Numbered from the stretch's first letter, positions 48,047 to 58,766 are shown. The stretch is DNA of 64,000 nucleotides from Aliiglaciecola lipolytica E3 (GCF_000314975.1 NZ_BAEN01000041.1:186001-250000), one strand, 5' to 3'. The notes: generated from the letters alone by a model not told the origin. A program made the numbers and translations.

Positions 48047-49219
48047 ATGAACAATTTTAAGTCTATTCTTTTGGGTTTGTTTTGCACACTCAGCACAACC
48101 TTTTTTTCTGTTGGTGCATTCTCAGCAGTGGTTATCCCACCTCCTCCGACTGTAGCAGCAAAAGGTTTTTTGTTGATGGATCATAATACAGGCCATGTTA
48201 TTGCCGAGCTAAACGCTGATATTCAATTAGCACCAGCAAGCTTAACTAAAATGATGACAAGTTATGTTATTGGCAACGAATTGAAACTCGGCAACATTTC
48301 AGAATCAGATATGGTTACGATTTCAGAAAATGCCTGGGCTAAAAATTTTCCAGATTCATCAAAAATGTTTATCGAAGTTGGCAAGCAAGTATCAGTTCAT
48401 GATTTAAATCGAGGCATTATAATTCAATCAGGAAACGACGCATGCGTGGCGATGGCAGAACACATCGCGGGAACAGAAGGCGCATTCGTTAGCTTGATGA
48501 ATGCCCATGCGGAAAAACTTGGAATGACATCAACTCATTTTGTAAATAGCCATGGATTGCACGATGCTGATCATTACACTTCTCCACGTGATATGGCTAT
48601 TTTAGCTAGCGCACTAATTAATGACGTTCCTGAAGAATATGCTTTGTATCGAGAAAAAGAATTTTCATACAACGACATTAAACAATATAACCGTAATAGT
48701 TTGCTGTGGGATAAAAGCCTAAACGTAGACGGCATAAAAACCGGTCATACGTCTGATGCGGGATATAGTTTGGTGACGTCAGCAACCCAAGGAGATATGC
48801 GACTTGTTGCTGTAGTAATGGGGGCTGACAGTGAGCGTGCACGTAAAAATGAAAATAAAAAGCTATTAAAATATGGATTCCGTTTCTTCGAAACCGTTAC
48901 CCCTTACAAAGCTGGAGATAGTTTCGTCTCTCATCGTATTTATATGGGTGATAAAGAAACAGTAGACTTGGGAATTAACCAAGACACCCCCATAACGATA
49001 CCCAGAGGTCAGGTCAAAAATTTAAAAGCCAATTTCGAATTGGAAAAAAGCTTAGAAGCACCGATTGCTAAAGGTGAAGTGGTAGGCAAACTATTCTTGC
49101 AACTTGAAGGTGAAGACGTTGCAGAATATCCATTGGTAACGCTACATGAAGTGCAAGAAGGCGGATTTTTTGATCGGGCTTATGACTATATAAAATTGCA
49201 ACTTGGATTTGACGATTAA
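48047..49219 (+). CDS. dacA: D-alanyl-D-alanine carboxypeptidase (PBP5/6 type)
   Basis: DacA trims the terminal D-Ala from peptidoglycan stem peptides. The 390 residues have a signal peptide ending GAFS-A, the SxxK nucleophile Ser65-Lys68 (PASLTKMMTSYV), SGN (IQSGNDACVAM) and KTG (DGIKTGHTSDAGYSL), then a beta-rich C-terminal domain. The last 20 residues (FFDRAYDYIKLQLGFDD) form the amphipathic membrane anchor. ybeD follows after 43 bases. Confidence 0.96.
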   Translation: MNNFKSILLGLFCTLSTTFFSVGAFSAVVIPPPPTVAAKGFLLMDHNTGHVIAELNADIQLAPASLTKMMTSYVIGNELKLGNISESDMVTISENAWAKNFPDSSKMFIEVGKQVSVHDLNRGIIIQSGNDACVAMAEHIAGTEGAFVSLMNAHAEKLGMTSTHFVNSHGLHDADHYTSPRDMAILASALINDVPEEYALYREKEFSYNDIKQYNRNSLLWDKSLNVDGIKTGHTSDAGYSLVTSATQGDMRLVAVVMGADSERARKNENKKLLKYGFRFFETVTPYKAGDSFVSHRIYMGDKETVDLGINQDTPITIPRGQVKNLKANFELEKSLEAPIAKGEVVGKLFLQLEGEDVAEYPLVTLHEVQEGGFFDRAYDYIKLQLGFDD

Positions 49220-49262
49220 GCGTTAAGCCTATTCAAATCCCCGAATAAGTTAAGAGTAAAAA

Positions 49263-49526
49263 GTGGATACTAAATTCGATCAACTACTGGATTTTCCTTG
49301 TTTCCAAACATTTAAAATTATGGGAGTTGCTCATGAGCAACTTCCTATTGATGTAATAACCTGTTTACAAGAACATGCACCGGGTGATTACAGTCCAAAG
49401 ATTAAACCCAGTTCAAAAGGCACTTATCATTCACTTTCTATAAGTGTAAAAGTTACCAGTAAAGAGCATATGGAAACAATCTATACTGAACTATCTAGCC
49501 TAGAGCTCGTTAGAGTTGTGCTTTAG
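49263..49526 (+). CDS. ybeD: YbeD family protein (DUF493)
   Basis: The 87-residue ferredoxin-like protein matches the YbeD/UPF0250 family: FDQLLDFPCFQTFKIMGVAH, then IKPSSKGTYHSLSISVKV and the ending YTELSSLELVRVVL. It resembles an ACT-like regulatory fold; no activity is established. The start is a GTG at 49263. It lies between dacA and lipB, as in E. coli. Confidence 0.94.
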   Translation: MDTKFDQLLDFPCFQTFKIMGVAHEQLPIDVITCLQEHAPGDYSPKIKPSSKGTYHSLSISVKVTSKEHMETIYTELSSLELVRVVL

Positions 49527-49546
49527 TGACATTCAGGCAGTATTAA

Positions 49547-50197
49547 TTGAGTCATACATCATTAATAGTTCGTCAACTGGGCGAACGTAGTTACCAACCT
49601 GTTTGGCAAGCCATGCAAGACTTTACCGATTCTCGTTCTGCAAATACTGCAGATGAAATTTGGTTAGTAGAGCATTTACCTGTATTTACCCAAGGTCAAG
49701 CAGGGAAAGAAGAGCACATCTTAGCTGCGGGCGAAATTCCACTGGTGAAAGTTGATCGCGGAGGCCAAGTCACCTATCACGGTCCTGGGCAACAAACCAT
49801 GTACGTTTTATTGGATATAAAACGTCGTAAATTAGGCGTGCGTCATTTAGTGACTGCCCTTGAAAGTTGCGTGGTTAATACCTTACGCGACTACAATATA
49901 GACGCTTATCCTAAGGCCGATGCGCCAGGCGTCTATGTAGACGATAAAAAAATCTGTTCGGTTGGCTTAAGAATTCGTAAAGGTTGTTCGTTTCACGGTT
50001 TAGCATTAAACGTAAATATGGACTTAAGCCCGTTTAATCGAATTAATCCTTGTGGCTATGCTGGCCTTGAAATGTTAAATTGCACAACGATAGGCGGTCC
50101 GCAAACAGTTGTAGAAGCGGGTGTGAAATTGGTCGATCACTTTTGTAGTTTATTAAATATTGAGCATAAAGAATTTAAAGAAGGTTTTGATGAGTAA
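49547..50197 (+). CDS. lipB: Octanoyl-(acyl carrier protein) transferase LipB
   Basis: LipB moves octanoate from ACP to lipoyl domains, the first step of protein lipoylation. The 216 residues show the [20 protein letters not shown] motif, the catalytic lysine in [20 protein letters not shown] and the cysteine in [11 protein letters not shown]. The start is a TTG at 49547. Its last codons overlap the lipA start. Confidence 0.95.
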   Translation: MSHTSLIVRQLGERSYQPVWQAMQDFTDSRSANTADEIWLVEHLPVFTQGQAGKEEHILAAGEIPLVKVDRGGQVTYHGPGQQTMYVLLDIKRRKLGVRHLVTALESCVVNTLRDYNIDAYPKADAPGVYVDDKKICSVGLRIRKGCSFHGLALNVNMDLSPFNRINPCGYAGLEMLNCTTIGGPQTVVEAGVKLVDHFCSLLNIEHKEFKEGFDE

Positions 50198-51152
50198 CGC
50201 ACGACCACAAGCTGGAGTAAAACTCCGCGACGATGAGAAAGTAAAACACATTCCCATTACCATTGTTCCCACTGAAAAAGAACAGATGTTGCGTAAACCT
50301 GAGTGGATCAAAATAAAACTTCCGCGCACCACAGATAAGATAGATCACATTAAACAAACGCTACGCAAAAATAATTTATATTCTGTATGTGAAGAAGCAA
50401 GTTGCCCTAACCTAGCTGAGTGCTTTAATCACGGAACGGCAACATTTATGATTTTGGGCGACATTTGCACTCGACGCTGTCCATTTTGTGACGTAGCCCA
50501 TGGTAAACCTCTCCCTCCAAGTGCAGAAGAACCGATTAAATTAGCCAAAACGATTGCCGAGATGGGGTTGAAATACGTGGTTATCACCTCTGTTGACCGT
50601 GATGACTTACGTGATGGCGGAGCTCAGCATTTTGTGGATTGTATTAACGCCATTAGAGAGCATAGTCCGAGCACCAAGATTGAAGTATTAGTACCAGACT
50701 TTCGTGGTCGTATGGATCGTGCGTTAGAAATATTCAAACAAGGTGTTCCGGATGTTTTCAACCATAACTTGGAAACCATTCCTCGTCTTTATCGGGAATG
50801 CCGTCCCGGCGCTAACTACCAATGGTCATTGGACTTGTTGAAAAAATTCAAACAGCAACATCCAGATATCCCGACTAAGTCTGGACTGATGATGGGTATG
50901 GGTGAGGACAAGCAGGAAATCAGCGTAGTATTAGATGATTTGCGTGCACACAATGTCGATATGTTAACTTTAGGTCAATACTTACAACCGAGTAAGCATC
51001 ATTACCCTTTAAAGCGTTATGTACATCCTACCGAGTTTGACGAATTAGGCGAATATGCCCATAGCATTGGTTTTACCCATGCCGCTTGTGGCCCCATGGT
51101 ACGTTCAAGTTACCATGCAGACAAACAGGCAGCGGGTGTTGAAGTAAAATAA
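50190..51152 (+). CDS. lipA: Lipoyl synthase
   Basis: LipA is a radical-SAM enzyme that inserts two sulfurs into protein-bound octanoate. The 320 residues have the auxiliary cluster cysteines [12 protein letters not shown] and the radical-SAM CTRRCPFCD motif, followed by [10 protein letters not shown] and [15 protein letters not shown] chose the ATG at 50190 ([15 protein letters not shown] upstream), which overlaps lipB by 8 bases, over the frame start at 50160. A strong terminator follows. Confidence 0.96.
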   Translation: MSNARPQAGVKLRDDEKVKHIPITIVPTEKEQMLRKPEWIKIKLPRTTDKIDHIKQTLRKNNLYSVCEEASCPNLAECFNHGTATFMILGDICTRRCPFCDVAHGKPLPPSAEEPIKLAKTIAEMGLKYVVITSVDRDDLRDGGAQHFVDCINAIREHSPSTKIEVLVPDFRGRMDRALEIFKQGVPDVFNHNLETIPRLYRECRPGANYQWSLDLLKKFKQQHPDIPTKSGLMMGMGEDKQEISVVLDDLRAHNVDMLTLGQYLQPSKHHYPLKRYVHPTEFDELGEYAHSIGFTHAACGPMVRSSYHADKQAAGVEVK

Positions 51153-51154
51153 AA

Positions 51155-51184
51155 AAAAGAGTCGGCATTGCCGACTCTTTTAGT
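51155..51184. terminator. Terminator after lipA
   Basis: The stem aaagagtcggc (51156-51166) pairs with gccgactcttt (51170-51180) around a 3-base loop, with A and T runs outside. It serves lipA and, in the other direction, the DUF885 gene. Confidence 0.88.
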
Positions 51185-51198
51185 ATTTACTCAAATAA

Positions 51199-53046
51199 TT
51201 AACTTTTTTGTTTTTCAATCCAACGATCAATCTTAGCTTCTAAAATTGGCATTGGTAACGCTCCATCAATTAGCACTTCAGTATGGAACTTACGTATATC
51301 AAAGTCATCACCTAGCGCTTTTGCAGCTTTATTTCTTAACATGCGAATATGACGCTGGCCAATTTTATATGCTAGTGCCTGACCGCCGATAGAAATATAA
51401 CGCTCTACTTCAGCAACAACGTCACTTTCGGCCATCGAAGAGTTTTCTAGCATATAAGCTATCGCTTGTTCACGACTCCAACCAAAAGCATGTAACCCCG
51501 TGTCCACAACTAATCGCATGGCTCTTAATTGTTCATCACTTAAGCGACCGTACCACATGTAAGGGTCAGTAAAGAGCCCTAATTCTTTACCTAAGCTCTC
51601 GGCGTACAGCGCCCACCCTTCAGAAAACACTGTGTAGCCGCCAAATTTACGGAATTTAGGCAAAGACTCCACCTCCTGTTGAATGGCAATTTGAAAGTGG
51701 TGACCCGGTGCTGCCTCATGAATACTCAAGGTTTCGAGTGAAAATTTAGGCTGACCTTTCAGATCGCGCGTATTGATATAGAAGATCCCAGGTCTTGAAC
51801 CATCCGGAGAAGGCGGCATATAACTCGCACCAGCTTCAGATTCTTCTCTAAACGCTTCTACAGGTTTTACCACATAATCAGCTTTAGGAAATACTTCAAA
51901 CAGTTTAGGTAAACGTGCATTAATCTTTTCTTTGACTTCTGTGTAACCATCAATAATGTCTTGCTTTGAATCGAAGTAGAATTGATCGTCAGTACGCAAA
52001 AATTCAAAGAATGCAGCTAAATCTCCTTCAAAGCCAACCGTTTCTTTAACGGTATGCATTTCTGAAAGAATACGCGCCACTTCTTGTTTACCGTATTGAT
52101 GAATCTCTTCTGCGGTTAATGGTAAGGTTGTATTGGTTTCAATACGATATTCATACCACTTTTTACCGTTCGGCAAAGCTGACAAACCCACGGTATCTCT
52201 GGCATTGTCTAAGTACTCACCTTTAACAAAATTAGACACTTTTTCGTAAGCAGGAATTATCACCTGTTTTATCACAGCAATATATTCGCTTTTTATTTTA
52301 GCTTTTTCTGTCTCGCTAATATTGTCGTTATTTTCTAAAGCAGCTACTGGCCCGTAAAATACACTTTCTGTAACATCGTCAACTACGTGTACGCTAAGTT
52401 GTGGAATTAGCTTCTCGACTATGGGTTTAGGATGAACGACTCCTCTTTTTATACCCTCTTGCATGATAGTGATAACACTGTCCATATAAGCGGAAAATCC
52501 AACCGAACGTTTCATAAAGTTTCGATAGTCTTGAGCGGTGTTAAATGGTTGTGCGCTGCTACCTGAGCCTAACATTGGAAAATAACTGTGCATACCACCA
52601 AATTGACTGATTGGCATTAAATGTTCTGGCAGTTCAAACCCTCGAATATTGACGTCGAGATCACGTTTAAACACTTCGTAACTTAGTAGATCCTGCCCAC
52701 TTAATTTACTTGGGTCGATTTTATTAACCGCAGCCAAATATTTTTTTTCAAACGCCAAACGTTTTGCAAATGCAGCTTCAGTGATAGGCTCATCGAACTG
52801 ATCGTTGTACTTAGTTTCCCCTAAAAACGTTGAGTAGACCGGATTCATCGCCATACTTTCATTAAAATAATTTTCAGTAAGATCTTGAATCTTAGCTGCT
52901 TCGGCTTGTTGAGCCATATTTTCAGCAGCAATTTGGCTAGCACCTTGGTTTTCAGTTGATGTTCCAGCGCATCCTGCAAGTGCAATGCTTACCGACATGG
53001 CAATCAATGCATGCTTGATACCGCTCGTTTTTTTAGCCTGTTTCAT
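51199..53046 (-). CDS. DUF885 family lipoprotein (predicted zinc peptidase)
   Basis: The 615 residues start with a lipoprotein signal peptide (lipobox SIALAGCAG, Cys25). The DUF885 domain fills the rest. Its metal motif is SIHEAAPGHHFQIAIQQE (about 440-458), an HEAxPGH variant of HExxH, with the later EGWALYAESLGKELG supplying the third ligand, as expected for gluzincin-like peptidases. It is probably a periplasmic peptide hydrolase. It stands alone between the lipA terminator and the M24 gene. Confidence 0.88.
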   Translation of the reverse strand: MKQAKKTSGIKHALIAMSVSIALAGCAGTSTENQGASQIAAENMAQQAEAAKIQDLTENYFNESMAMNPVYSTFLGETKYNDQFDEPITEAAFAKRLAFEKKYLAAVNKIDPSKLSGQDLLSYEVFKRDLDVNIRGFELPEHLMPISQFGGMHSYFPMLGSGSSAQPFNTAQDYRNFMKRSVGFSAYMDSVITIMQEGIKRGVVHPKPIVEKLIPQLSVHVVDDVTESVFYGPVAALENNDNISETEKAKIKSEYIAVIKQVIIPAYEKVSNFVKGEYLDNARDTVGLSALPNGKKWYEYRIETNTTLPLTAEEIHQYGKQEVARILSEMHTVKETVGFEGDLAAFFEFLRTDDQFYFDSKQDIIDGYTEVKEKINARLPKLFEVFPKADYVVKPVEAFREESEAGASYMPPSPDGSRPGIFYINTRDLKGQPKFSLETLSIHEAAPGHHFQIAIQQEVESLPKFRKFGGYTVFSEGWALYAESLGKELGLFTDPYMWYGRLSDEQLRAMRLVVDTGLHAFGWSREQAIAYMLENSSMAESDVVAEVERYISIGGQALAYKIGQRHIRMLRNKAAKALGDDFDIRKFHTEVLIDGALPMPILEAKIDRWIEKQKS

Positions 53047-53177
53047 GGTTATTATTTCCTGTAGTAGTCACTTTTGTTAGTGCTTATTATTGCGCTCAAG
53101 AGCATACCAAAGCACATTGCATTGCGCTGCTTAAAAACAAATTCTGTAACATTTTAAAAAGGCGTAATTTCGTAAAG

Positions 53178-54518
53178 TTAATCTGACGTAATTAAGTGTA
53201 ATTTTGTTTGACGTCCATCCATATAAGTCACACCACTTTCATCAAAATAGGCATTTTCCTCTAACATAATACGGATTTCTTTTTTCCATTCCGGTATGAA
53301 TGAAGCTGCATTTAATTCGATTGAATAAACCGTATTATAATGCAGTGGATGATCGCCCTGCACTGCTACTCCGCCCTGCGAATCCCACATACCTATGGTA
53401 GTGCCAGCTGCGTGACCATGGTAGCCCAGAGGGTGGGTATAAATTGTTGGTTTTATGCCTGCCTTAATAGCCTCTTCTCGAGACATTTTTAACACTTGAT
53501 TCCCTGTTCGCCCCAAAACAAAATTATCGGTTAAAATATCCTGCAGTTGATTGGCTTTTTTAAACGCCTCTTTTATATATTCAGGCGCATCCGTTTCCCC
53601 TTTTTTCAAAACGTAAGCATGTTGCTGCTGATCAGAGTGTAAACGCAAATAAACCAACCCGAAGTCCACATGCAACAAGTCACCGGGTTGAATAATTTGA
53701 GAACCTTTATTTCCGGAAAACGCCTCGGTTGGATTAAACTTTTCAGTACTAGAACGTTGTAATGAGACGCTAGGATGAAACCAGTTTGTCAGTTTCATTT
53801 CTCTGCTTTTTTCACGTAACCACCAAACTACATCATCTGTGCTAGTTTTACCCGGCGTGATAACTTGGTTTGAAAAAGCCTGAGCTATTAGTTTACGTCC
53901 AATTTGTATTAACTCTGGATAGACAGCCATTTCTTGTTCACTGCGGGTTTCAAGCCAAGCGACGGCAAGTTTTTCAGACGACACAACTTTACTTTTTAAT
54001 TCTGTTGGTAATGCTGCATGTAACTCTTCGAACTCGGTAGCGCTCATGCCATCTGCCAATGCGAAATGAGTAGATTTATTTAAGCCAATTTTGTTGGGAT
54101 TTTTTTGTTTAATAATCTCAACTAGGCGCTCCCATTGGTTAGGCTGCTTTTCTTTGTCCCAACCTTTCTTAAACAGACTATCTACCGCATAACGACTTAC
54201 CGCTAAGCGTTCAATGGGCTTCCCCTCACCAGGGTTATACAAAACCAAAATAGTTCTTCGCCGGGCTGAAAGCCAAGTTGCAGGTAACATTGTTTTCAAC
54301 ACTGGATCTTCATTATATTCGCGTGAAATTAAGATCCACATATCAATCTCTTCACGTGCCATTAAATCAGGCAATATATTTTGCAATCTATCTTCTAAGA
54401 TCTGATCTGTTAATTGCGCGCGATCACGCATACTTAAAATATCAGCGCTAACTGGACGGCTTAGTGTGCTGCAAATAACAAACAGCAAAAAAGTAATGAC
54501 AATACGAGTGACGTTCAA
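53178..54518 (-). CDS. Secreted M24 family Xaa-Pro peptidase-like protein
   Basis: The 446 residues begin with a signal peptide (MNVTRIVITFLLFVICSTLSRPVSA), so the protein is exported. An N-terminal creatinase-like domain (about 40-190) precedes the pita-bread catalytic domain. The metal ligands appear as LLHVDFGLVYLRLHSDQQQ (two Asp), THPLGYHGHAAG (His), YSIELNAA (Glu) and RIMLEENAYF (Glu). The start is a TTG at 54516-54518 with AAGGA upstream. An Xaa-Pro aminopeptidase role in peptide scavenging is likely. Confidence 0.88.
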   Translation of the reverse strand: MNVTRIVITFLLFVICSTLSRPVSADILSMRDRAQLTDQILEDRLQNILPDLMAREEIDMWILISREYNEDPVLKTMLPATWLSARRRTILVLYNPGEGKPIERLAVSRYAVDSLFKKGWDKEKQPNQWERLVEIIKQKNPNKIGLNKSTHFALADGMSATEFEELHAALPTELKSKVVSSEKLAVAWLETRSEQEMAVYPELIQIGRKLIAQAFSNQVITPGKTSTDDVVWWLREKSREMKLTNWFHPSVSLQRSSTEKFNPTEAFSGNKGSQIIQPGDLLHVDFGLVYLRLHSDQQQHAYVLKKGETDAPEYIKEAFKKANQLQDILTDNFVLGRTGNQVLKMSREEAIKAGIKPTIYTHPLGYHGHAAGTTIGMWDSQGGVAVQGDHPLHYNTVYSIELNAASFIPEWKKEIRIMLEENAYFDESGVTYMDGRQTKLHLITSD

Positions 54519-54660
54519 AATAATTCCTTCAAAAAATTAAAATAAGGTGCATTTAACAAAGCGTACATCAAAAAATCCCATAAAAATAAAATAATTAGTC
54601 TGAAGCTAAAAGTAGAATCAGTATAGAATGTGCGAAATCTTGTGGTTAGAAAAGTAGATT

Positions 54661-55674
54661 ATGATAGAAACGAAAAAACGTATTTATGTAGCTTATACTG
54701 GCGGAACTATTGGTATGCGCCCCTCTTCCCATGGTTATGTGCCAGTGTCCGGTTTTTTATCTGAAACCTTGGCGAATATGCCAGAGTTTCATCGACCTGA
54801 AATGCCAGATTTCACCATCCAAGAATATCAAAGTTTAATCGACTCTTCAGATATGAGCCCACATGACTGGCAAAGAATAGCAGATGATATCAGTGATAAT
54901 TACGCTGCCTACGACGGTTTTATTATACTGCATGGAACCGACACCATGGCATATACTGCATCAGCCTTGTCGTTTATGTTAGAAGATTTAGACAAGCCAG
55001 TAATCGTTACCGGCTCACAAATTCCTTTAGCTGAATTACGTTCCGATGGCCAAGTTAATTTATTGAATGCATTATACATTGCGGCCAATTACCCAATTCC
55101 AGAAGTCTCTTTATATTTTAACAATCGATTATTTAGAGGAAACCGCAGCAGAAAAGTTGACGCAGACGGCTTTGATGCCTTTGGTTCCCCCAACTACCCT
55201 GAGCTGTTAAGAGCTGGGATCGATATTGAATTAATTGCCGGTAAACTTTCTACTGAAAGTCAAAAAGTGATGACTGTCAGCCCGGTAAACGCACAACCCA
55301 TTGGCGTAGTCACATTATATCCAGGTATAAGTGCAGAGGTTATTAGAAATACTTTGCAGCAACCGGTAAAAGCATTGATTTTACTCAGCTATGGTGTTGG
55401 AAATGCTCCTCAAAATCCCGCTTTGTTGGCGCAACTAAAAGAAGCTGAACGAAATAATATTATTGTCTTAAATTGTACCCAGTGTTTTAGCGGAAAGGTC
55501 AATATGAGTGGCTACGCAAATGGGCACGTATTGCGTGAAGTTGGCGTGGTATCAGGCAACGACATGACCCCAGAGGCCGCATTGGCCAAATTACATTATT
55601 TATTGAGTAAAAACTTACCAATCGACGAAATAAAAAGACTACTGATTACAAATATGCGTGGTGAATTAAGTTAA
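54661..55674 (+). CDS. ansA: Type I L-asparaginase
   Basis: AnsA hydrolyses cytoplasmic asparagine to aspartate and ammonia. The 337 residues have the first nucleophile in VAYTGGTIGMRPS (Thr about 14) and the second Thr-Asp pair in ILHGTDTMAYTASAL (about 91). The absence of a signal peptide and the length fit type I. The gene ends in a hairpin overlapping its stop and converges with the DUF349 gene. Confidence 0.94.
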   Translation: MIETKKRIYVAYTGGTIGMRPSSHGYVPVSGFLSETLANMPEFHRPEMPDFTIQEYQSLIDSSDMSPHDWQRIADDISDNYAAYDGFIILHGTDTMAYTASALSFMLEDLDKPVIVTGSQIPLAELRSDGQVNLLNALYIAANYPIPEVSLYFNNRLFRGNRSRKVDADGFDAFGSPNYPELLRAGIDIELIAGKLSTESQKVMTVSPVNAQPIGVVTLYPGISAEVIRNTLQQPVKALILLSYGVGNAPQNPALLAQLKEAERNNIIVLNCTQCFSGKVNMSGYANGHVLREVGVVSGNDMTPEAALAKLHYLLSKNLPIDEIKRLLITNMRGELS

Positions 55675-55680
55675 TTCACC
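55660..55680. terminator. Hairpin at the ansA stop, possible bidirectional terminator
   Basis: The sequence ggtgaattaa (55660-55669) and ttaattcacc (55671-55680) is a near-perfect palindrome overlapping the ansA stop codon. It lies between convergent genes but has no T run, so terminator activity is uncertain. Confidence 0.35.
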
Positions 55681-55693
55681 ACTTTATTCGCAC

Positions 55694-58495
55694 TCAGTCA
55701 ATAAAGTGAGATCTAACTCTTTGCTGCAAATCGGCATCTTTATCTTCAACTGAGCCATGCTGAATCCATTGCAATAATAATTCATTTTTATTCAGTTCTT
55801 CACCATGCTGCAATTTATCCGTCATAAGTTGCAATTGCAGGTTTTTACGCAGTTCCAAATCCCCTTTTGGGCTGTCTTTCGAATCTATAATATCGAGTAA
55901 AACCGCAATTTCTTGCCGACTATATTGAGGTGCAGAGTCACTTTGATAAGCTTGCTTCCATGCTTGAGGTAACTGCTCTAATAAATCGTTAGTTACTTCA
56001 TTATCAGTTTCTGGCTCAAGCAGTGTGAATACGCAATCAAGTATTTTACGTTTTTCATCCGTCACTAAAGATTGTTTTTTAGAAAGCAGTTTATTTTCTA
56101 ATTGCGTAACCTTTCTTTCTATTCGATTATGATTAGCTTCATCATTTGCTAATGTATTAGCAAAATCACGTAATTCTGAAGTAACCTGTTCGACATTTGC
56201 TAAACTTTCCACATTAAGTGCATCTTTTTGAATAACAGCAAATTGTTCTTCAAGTTCATCGGTTTTCTGCTGTAATGCTTGTTTATTGCTATTTTGAATC
56301 TCATTACGTTTAGCAAATAATTGATCATTAATATTTCTAAATTCATTCCACAACGCATTTTCATGTTTACGCCCTGCTTGACCAATGTCTTTCCATTGAA
56401 TTTGCAACCTTTTTGCTTGGTCAATAGCTTCAAAAACATTTTCTGTTTCGAGCAATTTTTGCGCCTTTGAAATTAGCTCACGCTTAGCATCTGCGTTTTC
56501 TTGATTGAATTGCGAAATGCGCGATTTTAGTGGCTTAAGTCCTTCATCATACTGCTGATTGAGAGTGTCGAGTATTTTGTAATCTACTTTCCCAATTGTT
56601 TTCCAACGCTTTTGTAGTTGATTAACTTGATCAATTAATTGATTAATTGAATGCTCTTCTGTTTGTAAAGCTTTAAGTTGCTCAATCACTGCATACTTTT
56701 GTTGTGCATTTTCTTCACGTTGTGTTTCCATCTCAGCGAAGTGCAAACGACAAGGTTCAAATGCTTTTTCTATAACCAAATCAAACGCATGATTAAGTGC
56801 GATATCTGCTTCAGTTCCGGTATTACCTAAGCTATTCCATTCACTCCGCAAATGCTTTACTTCAGAAACTTGTTGATCGATAGGAAGTGGATTCAGAGCA
56901 ATTATTTCAGCTTCTTTAAGGATTGCGGGTTTACGCGGTTGAGCGATATATTGTTGCCAATCTTTTAGATTTTCGACTTGCTCTTTTACTGACAAAAATT
57001 GTCGACTGATAAATTCCTGATTACGTTCTGGAAGTTGCGCGTACCAGATAATGACTTTTTCATAAAGCCCCATTGCTGCATGATATTTACCTTGGGAGAT
57101 AAGACTATCAATGGTACGTAGTTTAGCCCTGCACCGACTTTCGTTTTGTTTAACTTCAGCCTTTAATTCTTTTAAACCTTGATTAAACGCCTTACGGCAT
57201 TGTTGCCACTCGACTTCTAATTCTTTTGGCCACCCAGAACCATATGAGTCAGATAAAGACTTCCAGTGTTGCGTTTGCTCGTTCAGATATTCTTGAGAAG
57301 CACTTATTTGACTTACATCAGTTGGTGGCTTTAAACGCTTAAATTGCGCAATAAACTCTTTTCCTAAACCAACCGCTTTTTTAAACTCAGGAAGACGTTC
57401 CAACGTCGAACGACACTGAATGATCTGTTTAGAAATTGCATAAGACATTGTGTGCAATGACTTTTCTTGTTCTGGAAGTTGCTGCTTTATTTCAGCTAAA
57501 CTATGCTGACATGTTTGCAAGGCATGCTCATAATCTTCTACTGCTCCTAATGTTACTTTTTCAACATCTTGAGATAGCTCCTGATTAGCTGAAGAGACAA
57601 TTGACATGACTTGAGAAGCCAACCCATCGAGTTGCGCCTTGAAAGTGTTAAATTGTTCAGCAGCATGGAAGCTCGGCGCTAATTGCTCAATTAGTCCATT
57701 CACTTTCGAATAGATTTCATCAAAACGTTCATTCAATTGAGTCCGTAAATCAGCTTTCAAACAACCGAATTCTTTTTGCAACAGATTGAAATTTTCAGCA
57801 AATGCTGACAGCTGTTGTTTTATGGTTGCGTAATCTTGTTTATCTTTTAGTGCCAGCATTTGTGATAATACTAGCTTGGCATCTTTTTCAATTTCGATTG
57901 GTTTTAGTTTCGCTTCCTCTATCTCTGTCAACATTTTAGCAATAGTGGCTTTGATACTTTCAAATGGAGTGCGCTTTAATGCTTTATTAAGAGTTGCTTC
58001 GTCCTTAATTAGCGGTAGCAGATTGAACTGTACTTTTTCATTTTGTGCGTTGAGAAACAGCTGTTTGGTGACATGAGGCTTATTTAGTTTTTGTAATACC
58101 CCCATTAGCAATCCACTATCGTCATTTTGCAACGAAGGCAATTGCAGCAACTTTTCTAAAAGCGCATTACTCTTGCATTCAGCAATGAAAGTATGTCTTT
58201 CTCGATCACTAATTTTTAATGTACCTTGTTCAAACAACGCATTTTCTACTGTTGTTTGTGCACGTTTTTTAACCCTTTCCGATTTAGCGGTTTCAGCCAT
58301 TTTGCACCAAAGCGCAAAACTATTTAAACGCGTAAGGGCGGCAAGATTAACGTTCGGATCTTCATCATTGAACGCTAGTTCATGCAATTGCGACTTATGC
58401 TGGGTTTCTTCAGGCGTTAAGTTGGCGATAGCTTGGATTCTAACTTGAGGATTAGGATCCTGGTGTTTAGGTCGAAAAAAGTGTTTAAAAATCAT
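55694..58495 (-). CDS. DUF349 repeat protein
   Basis: This 933-residue protein is almost wholly helical and coiled-coil. An N-terminal HEAT-like segment (about 1-180) precedes several DUF349 repeats, each with a conserved W-x-x-(I/L)-G core such as WNSLGNTG, WKTIGKVD and WKDIGQAG near residues 580-740. The family has no established function. The ATG at 58493-58495 (MIFKHFFRPKHQDPNPQV) is preferred to the frame start at 58531. It overlaps the upstream YeaC-like gene by 11 bases, so the two are translated together. Confidence 0.83.
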   Translation of the reverse strand: MIFKHFFRPKHQDPNPQVRIQAIANLTPEETQHKSQLHELAFNDEDPNVNLAALTRLNSFALWCKMAETAKSERVKKRAQTTVENALFEQGTLKISDRERHTFIAECKSNALLEKLLQLPSLQNDDSGLLMGVLQKLNKPHVTKQLFLNAQNEKVQFNLLPLIKDEATLNKALKRTPFESIKATIAKMLTEIEEAKLKPIEIEKDAKLVLSQMLALKDKQDYATIKQQLSAFAENFNLLQKEFGCLKADLRTQLNERFDEIYSKVNGLIEQLAPSFHAAEQFNTFKAQLDGLASQVMSIVSSANQELSQDVEKVTLGAVEDYEHALQTCQHSLAEIKQQLPEQEKSLHTMSYAISKQIIQCRSTLERLPEFKKAVGLGKEFIAQFKRLKPPTDVSQISASQEYLNEQTQHWKSLSDSYGSGWPKELEVEWQQCRKAFNQGLKELKAEVKQNESRCRAKLRTIDSLISQGKYHAAMGLYEKVIIWYAQLPERNQEFISRQFLSVKEQVENLKDWQQYIAQPRKPAILKEAEIIALNPLPIDQQVSEVKHLRSEWNSLGNTGTEADIALNHAFDLVIEKAFEPCRLHFAEMETQREENAQQKYAVIEQLKALQTEEHSINQLIDQVNQLQKRWKTIGKVDYKILDTLNQQYDEGLKPLKSRISQFNQENADAKRELISKAQKLLETENVFEAIDQAKRLQIQWKDIGQAGRKHENALWNEFRNINDQLFAKRNEIQNSNKQALQQKTDELEEQFAVIQKDALNVESLANVEQVTSELRDFANTLANDEANHNRIERKVTQLENKLLSKKQSLVTDEKRKILDCVFTLLEPETDNEVTNDLLEQLPQAWKQAYQSDSAPQYSRQEIAVLLDIIDSKDSPKGDLELRKNLQLQLMTDKLQHGEELNKNELLLQWIQHGSVEDKDADLQQRVRSHFID

Positions 58496-58766
58496 CCTGT
58501 TTGAACCGTGCAATGCTGCTTTGTGAAGCAAACTGTTCTTTAAGTTGTTGACGGCTTTTATGATTTATTTCGCCATCTGCATTTAGTGTCATATGCTGAT
58601 CAAGCTTTAAAACCTTAACTTGATACATCATCACCGCTTGCATGCTGCTCTCTCGTTGGCTTTCTGTCAAGGGTGAACCATCAAGCCACTTACCTGTTTC
58701 AACAGCTTGTCGTAGTTTTTCATATGTTTGGACGGTCATCGACGACACAAGTGCATCAATATTCAC
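58485..58766 (-). CDS. yeaC: YeaC family protein (DUF1315)
   Basis: The 93-residue protein starts at a GTG (58764-58766) as MNIDALVSSMTVQTYEKLRQ and continues with AVETGKWLDGSPLTESQRE and VMMYQVKVL, matching the YeaC/DUF1315 pattern. Function is unknown. The stop TAG of the zinc-ribbon gene upstream shares its G with this GTG start, and its own end overlaps the DUF349 gene. The three are therefore probably an operon. Confidence 0.82.
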   Translation of the reverse strand: MNIDALVSSMTVQTYEKLRQAVETGKWLDGSPLTESQRESSMQAVMMYQVKVLKLDQHMTLNADGEINHKSRQQLKEQFASQSSIARFKQDDF